DNA from: Pseudalkalibacillus salsuginis
GTDB lineage: Bacteria > Bacillota > Bacilli > Bacillales > Fictibacillaceae
NCBI RefSeq assembly: GCF_021646685.1
Contig: NZ_JAKJHW010000004.1
Span: 62,001 to 126,000 of the forward strand
Direction: 5' to 3'
DNA length: 64,000 bases
Shown: positions 51,614 to 60,480 of the stretch, piece by piece
Numbering within the stretch: position 1 is the stretch's first letter
Layout: the number at the start of each line of letters is the position of its first letter
Program-made: the position numbers and the translations under genes
Notes under the pieces: generated by a model
Told to the model about the DNA's origin: nothing
What the model saw: only the letters and a program-made list of their open reading frames with translations
Databases searched by the model: none

Positions 51614-52261
51614 ATGATTAAAATTGCACCATCAATCCTTTCAGCGGACTTCTCCCGTTTAGGAGATGAAATAAAAGATGTTGAAGCAGCGGGAGCGGAC
51701 TATATCCACGTTGATGTCATGGATGGACATTTTGTACCGAATATAACGATTGGACCCTTGATTGTCGATGCAATAAGACCTATCACGGATCTTCCGCTGG
51801 ATGTCCATCTGATGATTGAACACCCTGACAAATATATTCCAGAATTCGCTGAAGCTGGTGCGGATATCATTTCGGTACATGTAGAAGCTTGTCCGCATCT
51901 GCACCGCACAGTCCATTTAATCAAAGACCAGGGTAAAAAAGCAGGAGTCGTCCTCAATCCCCACTCGCCGGTCAACTTGATTGAACATGTCATAGAAGAT
52001 GTTGACCTTGTGTTGCTGATGACTGTGAACCCTGGATTCGGTGGCCAATCTTTCATAAACCAAGTTCTACCGAAAATCAGGGAAGTTTCAAATCTTTGTA
52101 CGGAAAAAGGATTGGAAATCGACATTGAAGTTGATGGCGGTGTCAATCCAGATACAGCCAAATTATGCAGGGAATTCGGGGCGAATGTTCTCGTTGCCGG
52201 ATCTGCCATCTATAATAAAGAAAACCGGAAGGATGCAATAGCTGCTATCCGTGGTGTATAA
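51614..52261 (+). CDS. rpe: Ribulose-phosphate 3-epimerase
   Basis: Pentose-phosphate enzyme interconverting ribulose-5-P and xylulose-5-P. The 215-residue TIM barrel has [16 protein letters not shown] (about 3-18), [17 protein letters not shown] (about 32-48), [14 protein letters not shown] and the C-terminal VDGGVN and VAGSAIY motifs. It lies three bases after rsgA. Confidence 0.96.
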   Translation: MIKIAPSILSADFSRLGDEIKDVEAAGADYIHVDVMDGHFVPNITIGPLIVDAIRPITDLPLDVHLMIEHPDKYIPEFAEAGADIISVHVEACPHLHRTVHLIKDQGKKAGVVLNPHSPVNLIEHVIEDVDLVLLMTVNPGFGGQSFINQVLPKIREVSNLCTEKGLEIDIEVDGGVNPDTAKLCREFGANVLVAGSAIYNKENRKDAIAAIRGV

Positions 52262-52290
52262 TGATTTAGAAATAAAAATATAGTAATGAA

Positions 52291-52442
52291 ACCACTAGGG
52301 GAATCTCTTGAAGAGATTGAGAGTGGAGTGTATGCTCCTGACCCTTTAGAACCTGAACAGGATCAAACCTGCGGAGGGAAGTTGGCTTTCAAATGATTTA
52401 TATTTGATGAAAGCAACTGTTACCCTATGCAGTTGCTTTTTT
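52291..52442 (+). ncRNA. TPP riboswitch (THI element) with terminator, upstream of thiT
   Basis: The conserved THI-box segments are present: ACTAGGGG at 52294-52301, TGAGAG after a small P3 stem (AATCTCTT-G-AAGAGATT), ACCCTTTAGAACCTGAACAGG and the closing GCGGAGGGAAG (about 52371-52382). An intrinsic terminator follows (AAGCAACTG ... CAGTTGCTT plus T run, 52411-52442). Thiamine pyrophosphate binding should terminate transcription before thiT. Confidence 0.93.
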
Positions 52443-52488
52443 AGTAGGGATGTTCTGGTTTCATCGATGGTAAGGGGAGAAAAAGTCT

Positions 52489-53034
52489 ATGAATAATCGC
52501 ATGTTGATGATTGCTGAGATTGCGATCATGTCTGCTCTCGGTATTATTTTAGGATTTGTAAAATTAAGCGGACCTTGGGCTTTCGGAGGTTCCGTTTCAC
52601 TTGAAATGGTTCCGATCTTCATTATGGCATTTCGAAGAGGAGTGGCTGGCGGAGTTCTGACAGGTTTGATGATCGGTATTTTACAATTGATCATCAATCC
52701 ATATATCGTCCATCCTGTCCAAGTAGTGCTGGATTATCCATTGGCGTTTTTAGTAGTTGGTCTTGCAGGATTGTTCAGGCCAAAATCCAAAGACTCTTAT
52801 AGTAGAAGGATATGGTTGATCCTTTTAGGAACATTCATCGGAAGTCTGTTCCGTTTGATCAGTCATGTCATTTCAGGCGTCATCTTTTTTGCGAGCGCCG
52901 CTCCTGAAGGGACACCGGTCTGGCTGTATTCGATAACGTACAACAGTTCTTATATCGTTCCGACCTTTATCCTGACTGTCGTATTACTTGCCCTATTATC
53001 AAAAACAGCGCCTAAGTTGGTTCATGGAGAGTGA
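52489..53034 (+). CDS. thiT: Thiamine ECF-transporter substrate-binding protein ThiT (YuaJ)
   Basis: The S component that binds thiamine and docks with the shared EcfAA'T module. The 181-residue protein has about six membrane segments; the family segment GPWAFGGSVSLEMVPIF (about 28-44) and the C-terminal region with RLISHVISGVIFF and WLYSITYNSSYIVPT hold the aromatic/acidic thiamine pocket. TPP-riboswitch control confirms the substrate. AAGGGGAG precedes the start. B. subtilis carries its homologue elsewhere. Confidence 0.93.
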   Translation: MNNRMLMIAEIAIMSALGIILGFVKLSGPWAFGGSVSLEMVPIFIMAFRRGVAGGVLTGLMIGILQLIINPYIVHPVQVVLDYPLAFLVVGLAGLFRPKSKDSYSRRIWLILLGTFIGSLFRLISHVISGVIFFASAAPEGTPVWLYSITYNSSYIVPTFILTVVLLALLSKTAPKLVHGE

Positions 53035-53039
53035 CCGTA

Positions 53040-53717
53040 TTGAAGACGATTTGTTTAGTTTCTGGAGGACCTGAATATCTTCTGCCCGATCGGCTCGAAT
53101 TGGATGATGCGTTTTTTATCGGAGTAGATGAAGGGGTGCTTTATCTTCAAAGAAGAGATATAGAGCCAATTGCCGCCTTCGGTGATTTCGACTCTATTTC
53201 AAGTGAAGAAGTTGCCAGACTTCAAGAAAAACGAATGAACCTCTATACCTTCGAACGTGAAAAAGACATGACGGATCTGGAATTGGCAATCAGATGGGCG
53301 ATAGAAAAGAGGCCAGAAAAAATCATTTTATATGGTGCGACTGGCGGGCGTTTGGATCATGAAATAATCAATATCCAACTCCTAAAATTAGGTATAGAAC
53401 AGAAGATAGAGGTCGAGGTCGTAGACCGGGATAACATCATCGTTATGAGAAGTCCGGGGTCCTATACAATTGAAGCCATTCATGAATTTCCGTATGTTTC
53501 TTTCATTCCATTTTCCCCGCTCGTATCGGGTGTAACACTTGTGGGCTTTCGTTATCCATTAGAGGATGCAATGATAGAATGGGGATCCACCCTTTGCATT
53601 TCAAATGAGCTTGTAACAAAAAAAGGTACTTATTCATTTGATAGCGGCATAATTATGATGATAAGAAGCAAAGATCGAGATCAAAAATTACAAACTCCGG
53701 GTACTATTTCTAAGTAG
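53040..53717 (+). CDS. thiN: Thiamine pyrophosphokinase ThiN (YloS)
   Basis: Transfers pyrophosphate from ATP to thiamine to form TPP. The 225-residue protein has the catalytic motif AAFGDFDSIS (about 49-58), EKDMTDLELAI (about 76-86), the ATGGRLDHEI segment and a C-terminal TPK-B1 domain. A GTG at 53031 lies directly on the ribosome site GGAGA (53026-53030), so the TTG at 53040 (MKTICLV) is preferred. Because thiT lies directly upstream under the TPP riboswitch, thiamine uptake and activation are coupled. Confidence 0.92.
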   Translation: MKTICLVSGGPEYLLPDRLELDDAFFIGVDEGVLYLQRRDIEPIAAFGDFDSISSEEVARLQEKRMNLYTFEREKDMTDLELAIRWAIEKRPEKIILYGATGGRLDHEIINIQLLKLGIEQKIEVEVVDRDNIIVMRSPGSYTIEAIHEFPYVSFIPFSPLVSGVTLVGFRYPLEDAMIEWGSTLCISNELVTKKGTYSFDSGIIMMIRSKDRDQKLQTPGTISK

Positions 53718-53738
53718 ACGAATATACTTAAATAGAAT

Positions 53739-53775
53739 GTTAATTTTCCGAAGGTGGGTTCTTCCGGAAACTAAC
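53739..53775 (+). promoter_or_regulatory. Leader hairpin directly before the spoVM ribosome site
   Basis: GTTA-TTTCCGAAG pairs with CTTCCGGAAA-TAAC with small bulges; the spoVM ribosome site GGAGGAGG begins four bases downstream. It could tune translation or stabilise the short mRNA; no T run follows, so it is not a terminator. Confidence 0.4.
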
Positions 53776-53793
53776 GTTGGAGGAGGCGGAATC

Positions 53794-53874
53794 ATGAAAT
53801 TTTATACCATCAAACTGCCAAAGTTTTTAGGCGGATTCGTCAGGGCGATCTTAGGATCCTTTAAAAAAGGGTAA
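53794..53874 (+). CDS. spoVM: Stage V sporulation protein M (SpoVM)
   Basis: A 26-residue amphipathic helical peptide that recognises the convex forespore membrane and anchors SpoIVA for coat and cortex assembly. The sequence starts MKFYTIKLPKFLGGFVRAIL and ends GSFKKG, nearly identical to Bacillus SpoVM including the helix-breaking proline at position 9. The ribosome site GGAGGAGG is strong. Lies between thiN and rpmB as in Bacillus; its own terminator follows. Confidence 0.95.
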   Translation: MKFYTIKLPKFLGGFVRAILGSFKKG

Positions 53875-53903
53875 CAAAAAAGCACCAACCAGGTGCTTTT
53901 TTG
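53875..53903 (+). terminator. Intrinsic terminator after spoVM
   Basis: AAAAAAGCACC-AACCA-GGTGCTTTTTT, a compact stem with T run. The following TTTTTTAAAAGGATAAG begins a dispersed repeat copy. Confidence 0.9.
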
Positions 53904-54105
53904 TTTTTTAAAAGGATAAGAAATTATAGAAATTTTGGTTGGGGTGAAGTGATGTCTAGCTCCACCGCCCAACCATTTGGATCACTTCAGTCCTCCTGCG
54001 GCGGCCGACACATTGATTTAGATCGAAGGGTTTACCCACGCAGTCGGACTTCCAGTGACCTTCGTGGCTGACTAGGGCGTTTGCGCTTTTCTTTAGTTAA
54101 TTGTT
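53904..54105 (+). repeat. Full-length copy of the terminator-linked dispersed repeat
   Basis: It begins TTTTTTAAAAGGATAAGAAA at the downstream edge of the spoVM terminator, continues with GTCTAGCTCCACCGCCCAAC (53955-53974), TTGGATCACTTCAGTCCTCC (53977-53996) and GCGGCCGACACATTGA, and ends near GGGCGTTTGCGCTTTTCTTT (about 54077-54096). Parts recur in the element at 1983-2379 and in fragments after ectC and rpoZ. Similar GTCTAGCTCCA...GCGCTTTTCTT repeats are common in Bacillus-group genomes. No coding frame. Confidence 0.65.
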
Positions 54106-54150
54106 GATTTTTGCGCAATCACTTTGCCACTTTGAAATTATCTCTAAATC

Positions 54151-54195
54151 AAAAAAGGGCCAGCTCCCTCTTGAAAGTGAGCTGGTCCTTTTTGT
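54151..54195. terminator. Bidirectional terminator, mainly for rpmB (minus strand)
   Basis: AAAAAAGGGCCAGCTC and GAGCTGGTCCTTTTT form a strong stem with A and T runs on either side, so it can work in both directions. Confidence 0.85.
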
Positions 54196-54205
54196 GCTTT
54201 TTAAA

Positions 54206-54394
54206 TTAGACGCGTTCTACTTTGCCTGACTTCAAGGCACGAGCAGATACATATACCCGTTTTGGTTTACCGTCTACAAGAATACGAACTTTCTGAACGT
54301 TCGCTCCCCATTTACGTTTCGTAGTGTTTAACGCGTGAGAACGCTTGTTTCCAAAGTTAGTCTTCTTACCAGTAACAACACATTTTCTAGCCAT
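54206..54394 (-). CDS. rpmB: 50S ribosomal protein L28
   Basis: A 62-residue bL28 with [20 protein letters not shown] at the N-terminus and [20 protein letters not shown] at the C-terminus. Only one cysteine is present, so this is not the full zinc-binding form. An AAAGGAGG site precedes the start on the minus strand. Inverted relative to its neighbours, as in Bacillus. Its upstream region to 54540 has TATAAT-like boxes on the minus strand. Confidence 0.97.
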   Translation of the reverse strand: MARKCVVTGKKTNFGNKRSHALNTTKRKWGANVQKVRILVDGKPKRVYVSARALKSGKVERV

Positions 54395-54621
54395 GATTGG
54401 TACCTCCTTTATTACAATAAGAAACTTGAATAATCTTAGTAAAATTTTAAGAAAACACTACATTATAGTAGCATGAGATATAAAAGAATGCAACATTGTT
54501 TATCAAGTTTATTTACTTGACACGACAATTTCCAATTCCATGATATTTTCTTTCAAAATGAAGGATATTATAGTAAAATGACACTAGCCATAGGTCATTA
54601 TAATCCAAGGGAGGATTTTGC

Positions 54622-54984
54622 ATGTCTATAGAAATGAAAACAAAGTACGGGGAAATTGATATTTCTAACGATGTTATTGCAACAATCGCAGGTGGAGCTG
54701 CGATCGATTGTTATGGTATCATCGGAATGGCCTCGCAAAAGCAAATTAAAGATGGCATCACTGAACTTCTTGGCCGCGACAATTTCAGCCGTGGAATCGT
54801 TGTGCGGCAAGAAGAGGATGAAGTCCACATAGACATGTATATCATCGTCAGCTATGGAACGAAAATTTCTGAAGTAGCTCACAATGTACAAACAAAAGTG
54901 AAGTATACGCTTGATCAGATGCTCGGCTTATCAGTAGATTCGGTCAACATATTTGTTCAAGGCGTGAGGGTGACGAACCCGTAA
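54622..54984 (+). CDS. yloU: Asp23/Gls24 family envelope stress protein YloU
   Basis: A 120-residue Asp23-family protein: MSIEMKTKYGEIDISNDVIATIAGGAA..., with the family segments CYGIIGMA and VRQEEDEVHIDMYIIVSYGTKISEVA. Asp23 proteins are membrane-associated and linked to envelope stress; the molecular role of YloU is not settled. CAAGGGAGG precedes the start. Adjacent to yloV, as in nearly all Firmicutes. Confidence 0.92.
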   Translation: MSIEMKTKYGEIDISNDVIATIAGGAAIDCYGIIGMASQKQIKDGITELLGRDNFSRGIVVRQEEDEVHIDMYIIVSYGTKISEVAHNVQTKVKYTLDQMLGLSVDSVNIFVQGVRVTNP

Positions 54985-55000
54985 CGAGGAGGAAGGATTC

Positions 55001-56680
55001 GTGACAGTTAAGAAGGTAGGCGGGAATAAGCTTTCCCAAATGTTCATTTACGGAGCGGACAACCTGAACAAAAACGTAAAAATGGTAGACGCTCTCAATG
55101 TCTTCCCAGTCCCTGATGGGGATACTGGGACAAACATGAATTTAACGATCACGTCAGGTGTTAAGGAAGTGGAAAATAGTACAACCGACGACGCCGGTAA
55201 AGTTGCAGCTTCTTTTTCAAAAGGATTGCTCATGGGGGCACGCGGTAATTCAGGTGTCATCCTGTCACAGTTGTTCAGAGGCTTTTCAAAAGCGATTGAA
55301 GGAAACAGCGAAATTGACACGAAACTGTTCGCTGAGGCGTTTGAAGCTGGTGTAGAAACGGCTTATAAGGCAGTAATGAAACCAGTGGAAGGTACGATCC
55401 TGACTGTAGCTAAGGATGCTGCTAAAAAAGCGACGAAAACGGCACGTAAATCAGACGATATGGTTGACGTCATGGAGCAAACCTTAAAAGAAGCAAAAGA
55501 ATCCTTGAAGCGTACACCTGACTTATTACCAATCTTGAAAGAGGTCGGAGTGGTCGACTCTGGAGGCCAAGGTCTAGTTACGATCTATGAGGGATTTTTA
55601 GCAGTACTTGAAGGAAAAGAGCTTCCAGAGGTCAGCAGCTTAGGTCCATCCATGGATGAACTTGTGAAAGCGGAGCACCATAAGGCACAAAACCATATGA
55701 GAACAGATGATATCCATTATGGATACTGTACAGAATTCATGGTGAAATTCAAATCTGAAAAAACGAAGGAGAACCCTTTTTCTGAAGAAGATTTCAGAAA
55801 TCAACTCAGCAAACATGGGGATTCCCTACTCGTCGTTTCGGATGAGGATCTCGTCAAGGTTCATATACATACGGAAAAGCCGGGAGATATGCTGACTCTC
55901 GCTCAAACGTATGGTGACTTGATTAATATAAAAATTGAGAACATGCGGGAACAGCATATGGCTATAATAGATAAAGAAGACAAGCCTGAATCAACAGAGA
56001 ACATCCAATCTAAAGCTGCAAAAAAGGAATTCGGGATCATTACCGTTTCGATGGGATCCGGGATTGAAGCGTTGTTCAAAAGTTTGGGAGCCACGGTCGT
56101 CATTGCCGGAGGGCAAACGATGAACCCAAGTACAGAAGATATTGTCCAGGCAATCCATGAGGCGAACGCTGAAAAGTTGATCATCCTTCCGAACAACGGG
56201 AACATCGTCATGGCTGCTGAGCAGGCAGCAACAGTCGTGGAGGAAGAAGTGGCAGTAGTGAAAACGAAAACGGTTCCACAAGGGATTTCTGCACTTCTCG
56301 CATTCAATCCAGGCTCTTCACTCGATGAAAACCAATCGGCGATGACTGAAGCGGTCAAACATGTAAAATCCGGACAAATCACCTTTGCAGTACGGGATAC
56401 GAGCATTGATGGAGTTGATATCAAGAAAGATGATTTCATGGGAATCTTCGATGGGAAGATCGTTGCAGCGAAAGGCACTCAAAAAGAGGCTGCCGAAGCG
56501 CTGTTGTCAGAAATGATCAAAGACGAAGATGAAATCGTCACCATCATTTTCGGAGAAGATTGCGATGAAGCTGAAGCAACCGCGCTTGGAGAATGGATTG
56601 AGGGAAAATTCCCTGATGCTGAAGTTGAAATCCATCCAGGCAACCAGCCAATATATTCGTATATCATTTCTGTAGAATAA
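55001..56680 (+). CDS. yloV: DAK2/DhaL-domain fatty acid kinase-like protein YloV (FakA family)
   Basis: A 559-residue protein with an N-terminal DhaL nucleotide-binding domain (NVFPVPDGDTGTNMNLT, about 28-44; GARGNSGVILSQLFRG, about 78-93), a middle domain and a DegV-like C-terminal domain. The FakA family phosphorylates fatty acids bound by FakB proteins to feed phospholipid synthesis; that activity here is inferred from family. The position upstream of the plsX operon fits a lipid role. GTG start after GAGGAGG. Confidence 0.9.
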   Translation: MTVKKVGGNKLSQMFIYGADNLNKNVKMVDALNVFPVPDGDTGTNMNLTITSGVKEVENSTTDDAGKVAASFSKGLLMGARGNSGVILSQLFRGFSKAIEGNSEIDTKLFAEAFEAGVETAYKAVMKPVEGTILTVAKDAAKKATKTARKSDDMVDVMEQTLKEAKESLKRTPDLLPILKEVGVVDSGGQGLVTIYEGFLAVLEGKELPEVSSLGPSMDELVKAEHHKAQNHMRTDDIHYGYCTEFMVKFKSEKTKENPFSEEDFRNQLSKHGDSLLVVSDEDLVKVHIHTEKPGDMLTLAQTYGDLINIKIENMREQHMAIIDKEDKPESTENIQSKAAKKEFGIITVSMGSGIEALFKSLGATVVIAGGQTMNPSTEDIVQAIHEANAEKLIILPNNGNIVMAAEQAATVVEEEVAVVKTKTVPQGISALLAFNPGSSLDENQSAMTEAVKHVKSGQITFAVRDTSIDGVDIKKDDFMGIFDGKIVAAKGTQKEAAEALLSEMIKDEDEIVTIIFGEDCDEAEATALGEWIEGKFPDAEVEIHPGNQPIYSYIISVE

Positions 56681-56687
56681 ACGCCTT

Positions 56688-56739
56688 GAATATTCCTACC
56701 ATGATCAGAACGGATTCCTGACAGGTAGGAATATTCTTT
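56688..56739 (+). terminator. Long hairpin after yloV
   Basis: A perfect 13-base inverted pair, GAATATTCCTACC (56688-56700) and GGTAGGAATATTC (56724-56736), with an inner pairing in the loop and a short T run. A probable terminator. Confidence 0.7.
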
Positions 56740-56792
56740 ATCTGTCAGAGCTGTTCAATCAGTTCTCTATATGCACAAATGGGGGAATCACA

Positions 56793-57455
56793 ATGAAGTT
56801 TAAAAGCGTCTTCGATATCATCGGTCCTATCATGATCGGACCATCCAGCTCCCATACAGCGGGGGCAGCTCGGATCGGACGAGTGGCCCGGTCATTGTTC
56901 GGTCGTAAACCCGAATGGGCGCATATTTCCTTTTACGGTTCTTTTGCGAAAACGTACCGTGGTCATGGTACGGATGTGGCGATCGTCGGGGGGATTTTGG
57001 ATTTCGACACATTCGATGAACGGATTAGTGATTCGTTGAATATCGCTAAACAAGAAAAAATCAAGATCAAAATGTCAGAAGAGGAAGCTTTGACGGATCA
57101 TCCCAATACAGCACGGATCCGGCTTGGAGATAAGGATGGGGAGCTGGAAGTTGTCGGGATTTCCATCGGAGGCGGAAAGATCGAAATTATCGAGATGAAT
57201 GGATTCGAACTAGGTTTATCCGGGAATCATCCTGCATTATTGGTCGTACACAACGATCACTATGGTGCCATTGCCGGTGTAGCCAACTTATTAGCCAAGC
57301 ACCAGATCAACATTGGACATATGGAAGTCGGTAGAAAAGAAATCGGCAGTGAAGCTTTGATGACGATTGAAGTCGATCAAAATATCGGAGACGACGTTTT
57401 GAAAGATATTGAAAAACTTCCACATATCATTAAGGCGACACGGATTCATGAATAA
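56793..57455 (+). CDS. sdaAB: L-serine dehydratase, iron-sulfur-dependent, beta subunit
   Basis: With sdaAA it deaminates serine to pyruvate and ammonia. The 220-residue subunit has the signature MIGPSSSHTAGAARIGRVAR (about 11-30), the GSFAKTYRGHGTD segment and a C-terminal ACT domain (about 145-220) likely to sense an amino acid. Start follows TGGGGGAAT. sdaAA begins 20 bases later. Confidence 0.95.
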   Translation: MKFKSVFDIIGPIMIGPSSSHTAGAARIGRVARSLFGRKPEWAHISFYGSFAKTYRGHGTDVAIVGGILDFDTFDERISDSLNIAKQEKIKIKMSEEEALTDHPNTARIRLGDKDGELEVVGISIGGGKIEIIEMNGFELGLSGNHPALLVVHNDHYGAIAGVANLLAKHQINIGHMEVGRKEIGSEALMTIEVDQNIGDDVLKDIEKLPHIIKATRIHE

Positions 57456-57475
57456 TGGGAAAGGCGGTATGAGCT

Positions 57476-58363
57476 ATGTTCAGGAATGTCAGTGAGTTGG
57501 TGGAACTTTCCATTTCTAAGAATGTTCCGATATCCGAAGTGATGATCGAACAGGAAATGGAAGTGACCGGAAGATCCAAAGAAACAGTCATGGAACTTAT
57601 GGAAAAAAATCTTGATGTCATGGAAAAAGCTGTGGAACGCGGAATAAGGGAAGGTGTCAAATCCCACTCTGGTTTGACTGGTGGGGATGCTGTTCTTCTA
57701 CAGAAATATATCGAGAGCGGGAAAAGCCTTGCGGGTACAACTGTTCTGGATGCAGTCAGTAAAGCTGTTGCCACGAACGAAGTGAATGCAGCGATGGGGA
57801 CGATCTGTGCAACACCTACAGCAGGTTCTGCAGGAGTCGTACCAGGTACTCTTTTTGCTCTTCGGGATAAACTTAACCCAACCCGGGAACAAATGGTCCG
57901 TTATTTATTCACTTCAGGTGCGTTCGGATTTGTTGTAGCAAACAACGCCTCGATATCAGGTGCTGCAGGAGGCTGCCAAGCAGAGGTCGGTTCAGCTACA
58001 GGGATGGCAGCAGCTGCGATTGTCGAACTCGCTGGTGGAACACCCGAACAATCTGCAGAAGCCATGGCAATCGCACTCAAAAATATGCTTGGCCTGGTAT
58101 GTGACCCTGTGGCAGGCCTTGTAGAGGTTCCGTGTGTAAAACGAAATGCAATCGGGGCAAGCATCGCCATCACCGCAGCAGACATGTCCCTTGCAGGTAT
58201 CACAAGCCGAATTCCCTGTGACGAAGTAATCGATGCGATGTACAAGATCGGGCAAACGATGCCGACAGCACTTAAGGAGACTGCACAAGGAGGATTAGCG
58301 GCCACTCCGACCGGCAGGGAGCTTGAAGCGAAAATTTATGGAGTGCCGTTAAAGAAAAAGTGA
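57476..58363 (+). CDS. sdaAA: L-serine dehydratase, iron-sulfur-dependent, alpha subunit
   Basis: The catalytic subunit with an oxygen-labile [4Fe-4S] cluster. The 295-residue protein shows CATPTAGSAGVVPGTLFAL (about 107-125), GAAGGCQAEVGSA (about 162-174) and LVCDPVAGLVEVPCVKRNAIGA (about 208-229), which contain the cluster cysteines. Overlaps the start of recG. Confidence 0.95.
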   Translation: MFRNVSELVELSISKNVPISEVMIEQEMEVTGRSKETVMELMEKNLDVMEKAVERGIREGVKSHSGLTGGDAVLLQKYIESGKSLAGTTVLDAVSKAVATNEVNAAMGTICATPTAGSAGVVPGTLFALRDKLNPTREQMVRYLFTSGAFGFVVANNASISGAAGGCQAEVGSATGMAAAAIVELAGGTPEQSAEAMAIALKNMLGLVCDPVAGLVEVPCVKRNAIGASIAITAADMSLAGITSRIPCDEVIDAMYKIGQTMPTALKETAQGGLAATPTGRELEAKIYGVPLKKK

Positions 58364-60399
58364 TGGATTTATCATTACCTGTCACGCATGTCAAAGGAAT
58401 TGGAGAAGCGCGGGGAGAGGAATTGGCTGATCTGAAAGTGTACACTGTAAATGATCTTCTCATGTATTTTCCGTACCGCTATGAAGATTTCAAAGTGAGG
58501 GATTTGACAGAACTGAAGCATGATGAAAAAGCAACAATCGAAGGGAAGGTTCACAGTGAGCCTTCTCTCCGTTATTTTGGCCGGAAGAAATCAAGACTTA
58601 CGGTAAGGGTGCTGGTTGGAAAGTATCTTGTCACCGCTGTATTTTTCAACCGTGCCTTTTTGAAGAAGCAGCTTGCTATCGGCCAACCTGTTACGATAAC
58701 TGGGAAATGGGACCAAAACAGGCTTACGATCACGGCCCAGCATGTGGTCTTCGGCCATCCTGAAAGCGATGAGACAATCGAACCGGTATATTCCATCAAA
58801 GGTGATTGGACAGTCAAAAGGCTCCGGAAAGTCATCCGATTATGCATACAGCAATATTTAGATTCAGTGGAGGACATTTTACCTGAAGAGTTGAGGAAGC
58901 AATACAAACTCGTCAAACGCAGAGAAGCGATCCAATGGATCCATACACCAGTTACCCACGATCATTTAAAGCATGCTAGAAGATACTTTGTCTATGAAGA
59001 ATTGTTGATGTTCCAACTGAAAATGCAGTGGTGGCGTAAACAAGAAAAAGAAAAATCCGATGGGATAGAGAGGAAGTTCAACCAATCTGAAATCGAGTCT
59101 TTCATTGGGTCACTTCCTTTCCCTTTGACAGGTGCCCAGAACCGTGTAGTGGATGAAATTTTAAAAGATTTACGATCGCCTTATCGTATGAATCGCCTGC
59201 TGCAGGGTGATGTAGGTTCAGGAAAGACGATCGTTGCGGCGATCAGCATGTATGCTCTTGTGACGACGAATATGCAATCCGCTTTGATGGTCCCTACTGA
59301 AATACTAGCTGAACAACACTGCGAATCCATGACCAGATTGTTCAATGATTTCAATATCGAGGTAGAACTCTTGACTAGCTCGATCAAAGGGAAACGTCGG
59401 AAGGATATCCTGGAACGGGTCAGAAGTGGAGATGTTGATATTTTGATCGGCACACATGCCTTGATACAGGACGAAGTCCAATTCAGTAACTTAGGCCTTG
59501 TGATCACTGATGAACAGCATCGGTTCGGAGTCGAGCAGAGGAAGGTATTGCGGCTGAAAGGGATGACTCCGGACGTCCTTTTCATGACCGCTACACCGAT
59601 TCCGAGGACTTTAGCCATATCCGTTTTCGGTGATATGGATGTTTCCACCATCGATGAAATGCCTGCCGGTCGAAAGCCGATAGAGACATACTGGGCGAAG
59701 CATGGGATGTTGGATCGGGTGCTCGGATTCATCGAGAAGGAATTGAATCGGGGTAGGCAAGCCTATGTGATCTGCCCGTTGATCGAGGAATCGGATAAGC
59801 TGGATTTCCAGAATGCGGTCGATGTGCACGCACAGCTCGTCCACTATTTTACCAACTTCAACGTAGGACTGATGCATGGCCGTCTATCGTTTGATGAGAA
59901 AGAAGAGATCATGGCCAGATTCAGTAAAAATCAGGTCCAAGTTCTTGTGTCGACAACTGTTGTCGAAGTAGGTGTGAATGTTCCAAATGCTAGCGTAATG
60001 GTCGTGTATGATGCGGAGAGGTTCGGGCTGTCTCAGTTACACCAATTACGGGGAAGGGTAGGAAGGGGAGATGCTCAATCGTATTGTATCCTCATTGCAG
60101 ATCCGAAATCGGATGTTGGAAAAGAACGTATGCAGATCATGACGGAGACGAATGATGGATTCGAATTATCCCAGCGGGACCTGGAGCTGAGGGGACCAGG
60201 GGACTTCTTTGGGAAAAAACAGAGTGGCCTGCCCGATTTTAAAGTCGCTGATCTTGTCCATGATTATAGGGCATTGGAAGTTGCAAGGAACGATGCTGCA
60301 AAAATGGTGAACTCTGAAGTTTTTTGGAAAGATCCGCAATATGACGTTTTAAGAAATTGGTTACTTGAACAGGTTGAGGTATGGGAAGAGCTCGATTAG
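58363..60399 (+). CDS. recG: ATP-dependent DNA helicase RecG
   Basis: Branch-migrating helicase for stalled forks and recombination intermediates. The 678-residue protein has the wedge/OB domain (about 1-150), Walker A LLQGDVGSGKTIVA (about 278-291), DEQHRFGVEQR (about 382-392), TATPIPRTLAI and motif VI QLRGRVGRGDAQSYC. A GTG at 58360 is also in frame. Both candidate starts overlap the sdaAA stop; the ribosome site is weak, suggesting translational coupling. Confidence 0.96.
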   Translation: MDLSLPVTHVKGIGEARGEELADLKVYTVNDLLMYFPYRYEDFKVRDLTELKHDEKATIEGKVHSEPSLRYFGRKKSRLTVRVLVGKYLVTAVFFNRAFLKKQLAIGQPVTITGKWDQNRLTITAQHVVFGHPESDETIEPVYSIKGDWTVKRLRKVIRLCIQQYLDSVEDILPEELRKQYKLVKRREAIQWIHTPVTHDHLKHARRYFVYEELLMFQLKMQWWRKQEKEKSDGIERKFNQSEIESFIGSLPFPLTGAQNRVVDEILKDLRSPYRMNRLLQGDVGSGKTIVAAISMYALVTTNMQSALMVPTEILAEQHCESMTRLFNDFNIEVELLTSSIKGKRRKDILERVRSGDVDILIGTHALIQDEVQFSNLGLVITDEQHRFGVEQRKVLRLKGMTPDVLFMTATPIPRTLAISVFGDMDVSTIDEMPAGRKPIETYWAKHGMLDRVLGFIEKELNRGRQAYVICPLIEESDKLDFQNAVDVHAQLVHYFTNFNVGLMHGRLSFDEKEEIMARFSKNQVQVLVSTTVVEVGVNVPNASVMVVYDAERFGLSQLHQLRGRVGRGDAQSYCILIADPKSDVGKERMQIMTETNDGFELSQRDLELRGPGDFFGKKQSGLPDFKVADLVHDYRALEVARNDAAKMVNSEVFWKDPQYDVLRNWLLEQVEVWEELD

Positions 60400-60410
60400 A
60401 CTTCTATTCC

Positions 60411-60439
60411 TTGAAAAGAATGACCAATCAATATATACT
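60411..60439 (+). promoter_or_regulatory. Sigma-A promoter of the fapR operon
   Basis: TTGAAA at 60411-60416 and TATACT at 60434-60439, spaced 17. Confidence 0.85.
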
Positions 60440-60443
60440 ACTG

Positions 60444-60460
60444 TTAGTACCTACTCATAA
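60444..60460 (+). promoter_or_regulatory. FapR operator
   Basis: TTAGTACCTACTCATAA lies just after the -10 box and matches the left half of the FapR consensus (TTAGTACCTA...) well. Bound FapR would block transcription initiation; malonyl-CoA releases it. Confidence 0.8.
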
Positions 60461-60480
60461 GAGTAAGGGATGGTGAAGGA

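Noticed and set aside
55903-56478. 191-codon minus-strand frame
   Set aside because: A shadow of yloV on the opposite strand; composition follows codon bias of the real gene and no ribosome site precedes it.
59181-59732. 183-codon minus-strand frame
   Set aside because: A shadow of recG; the plus-strand frame carries intact helicase motifs throughout.
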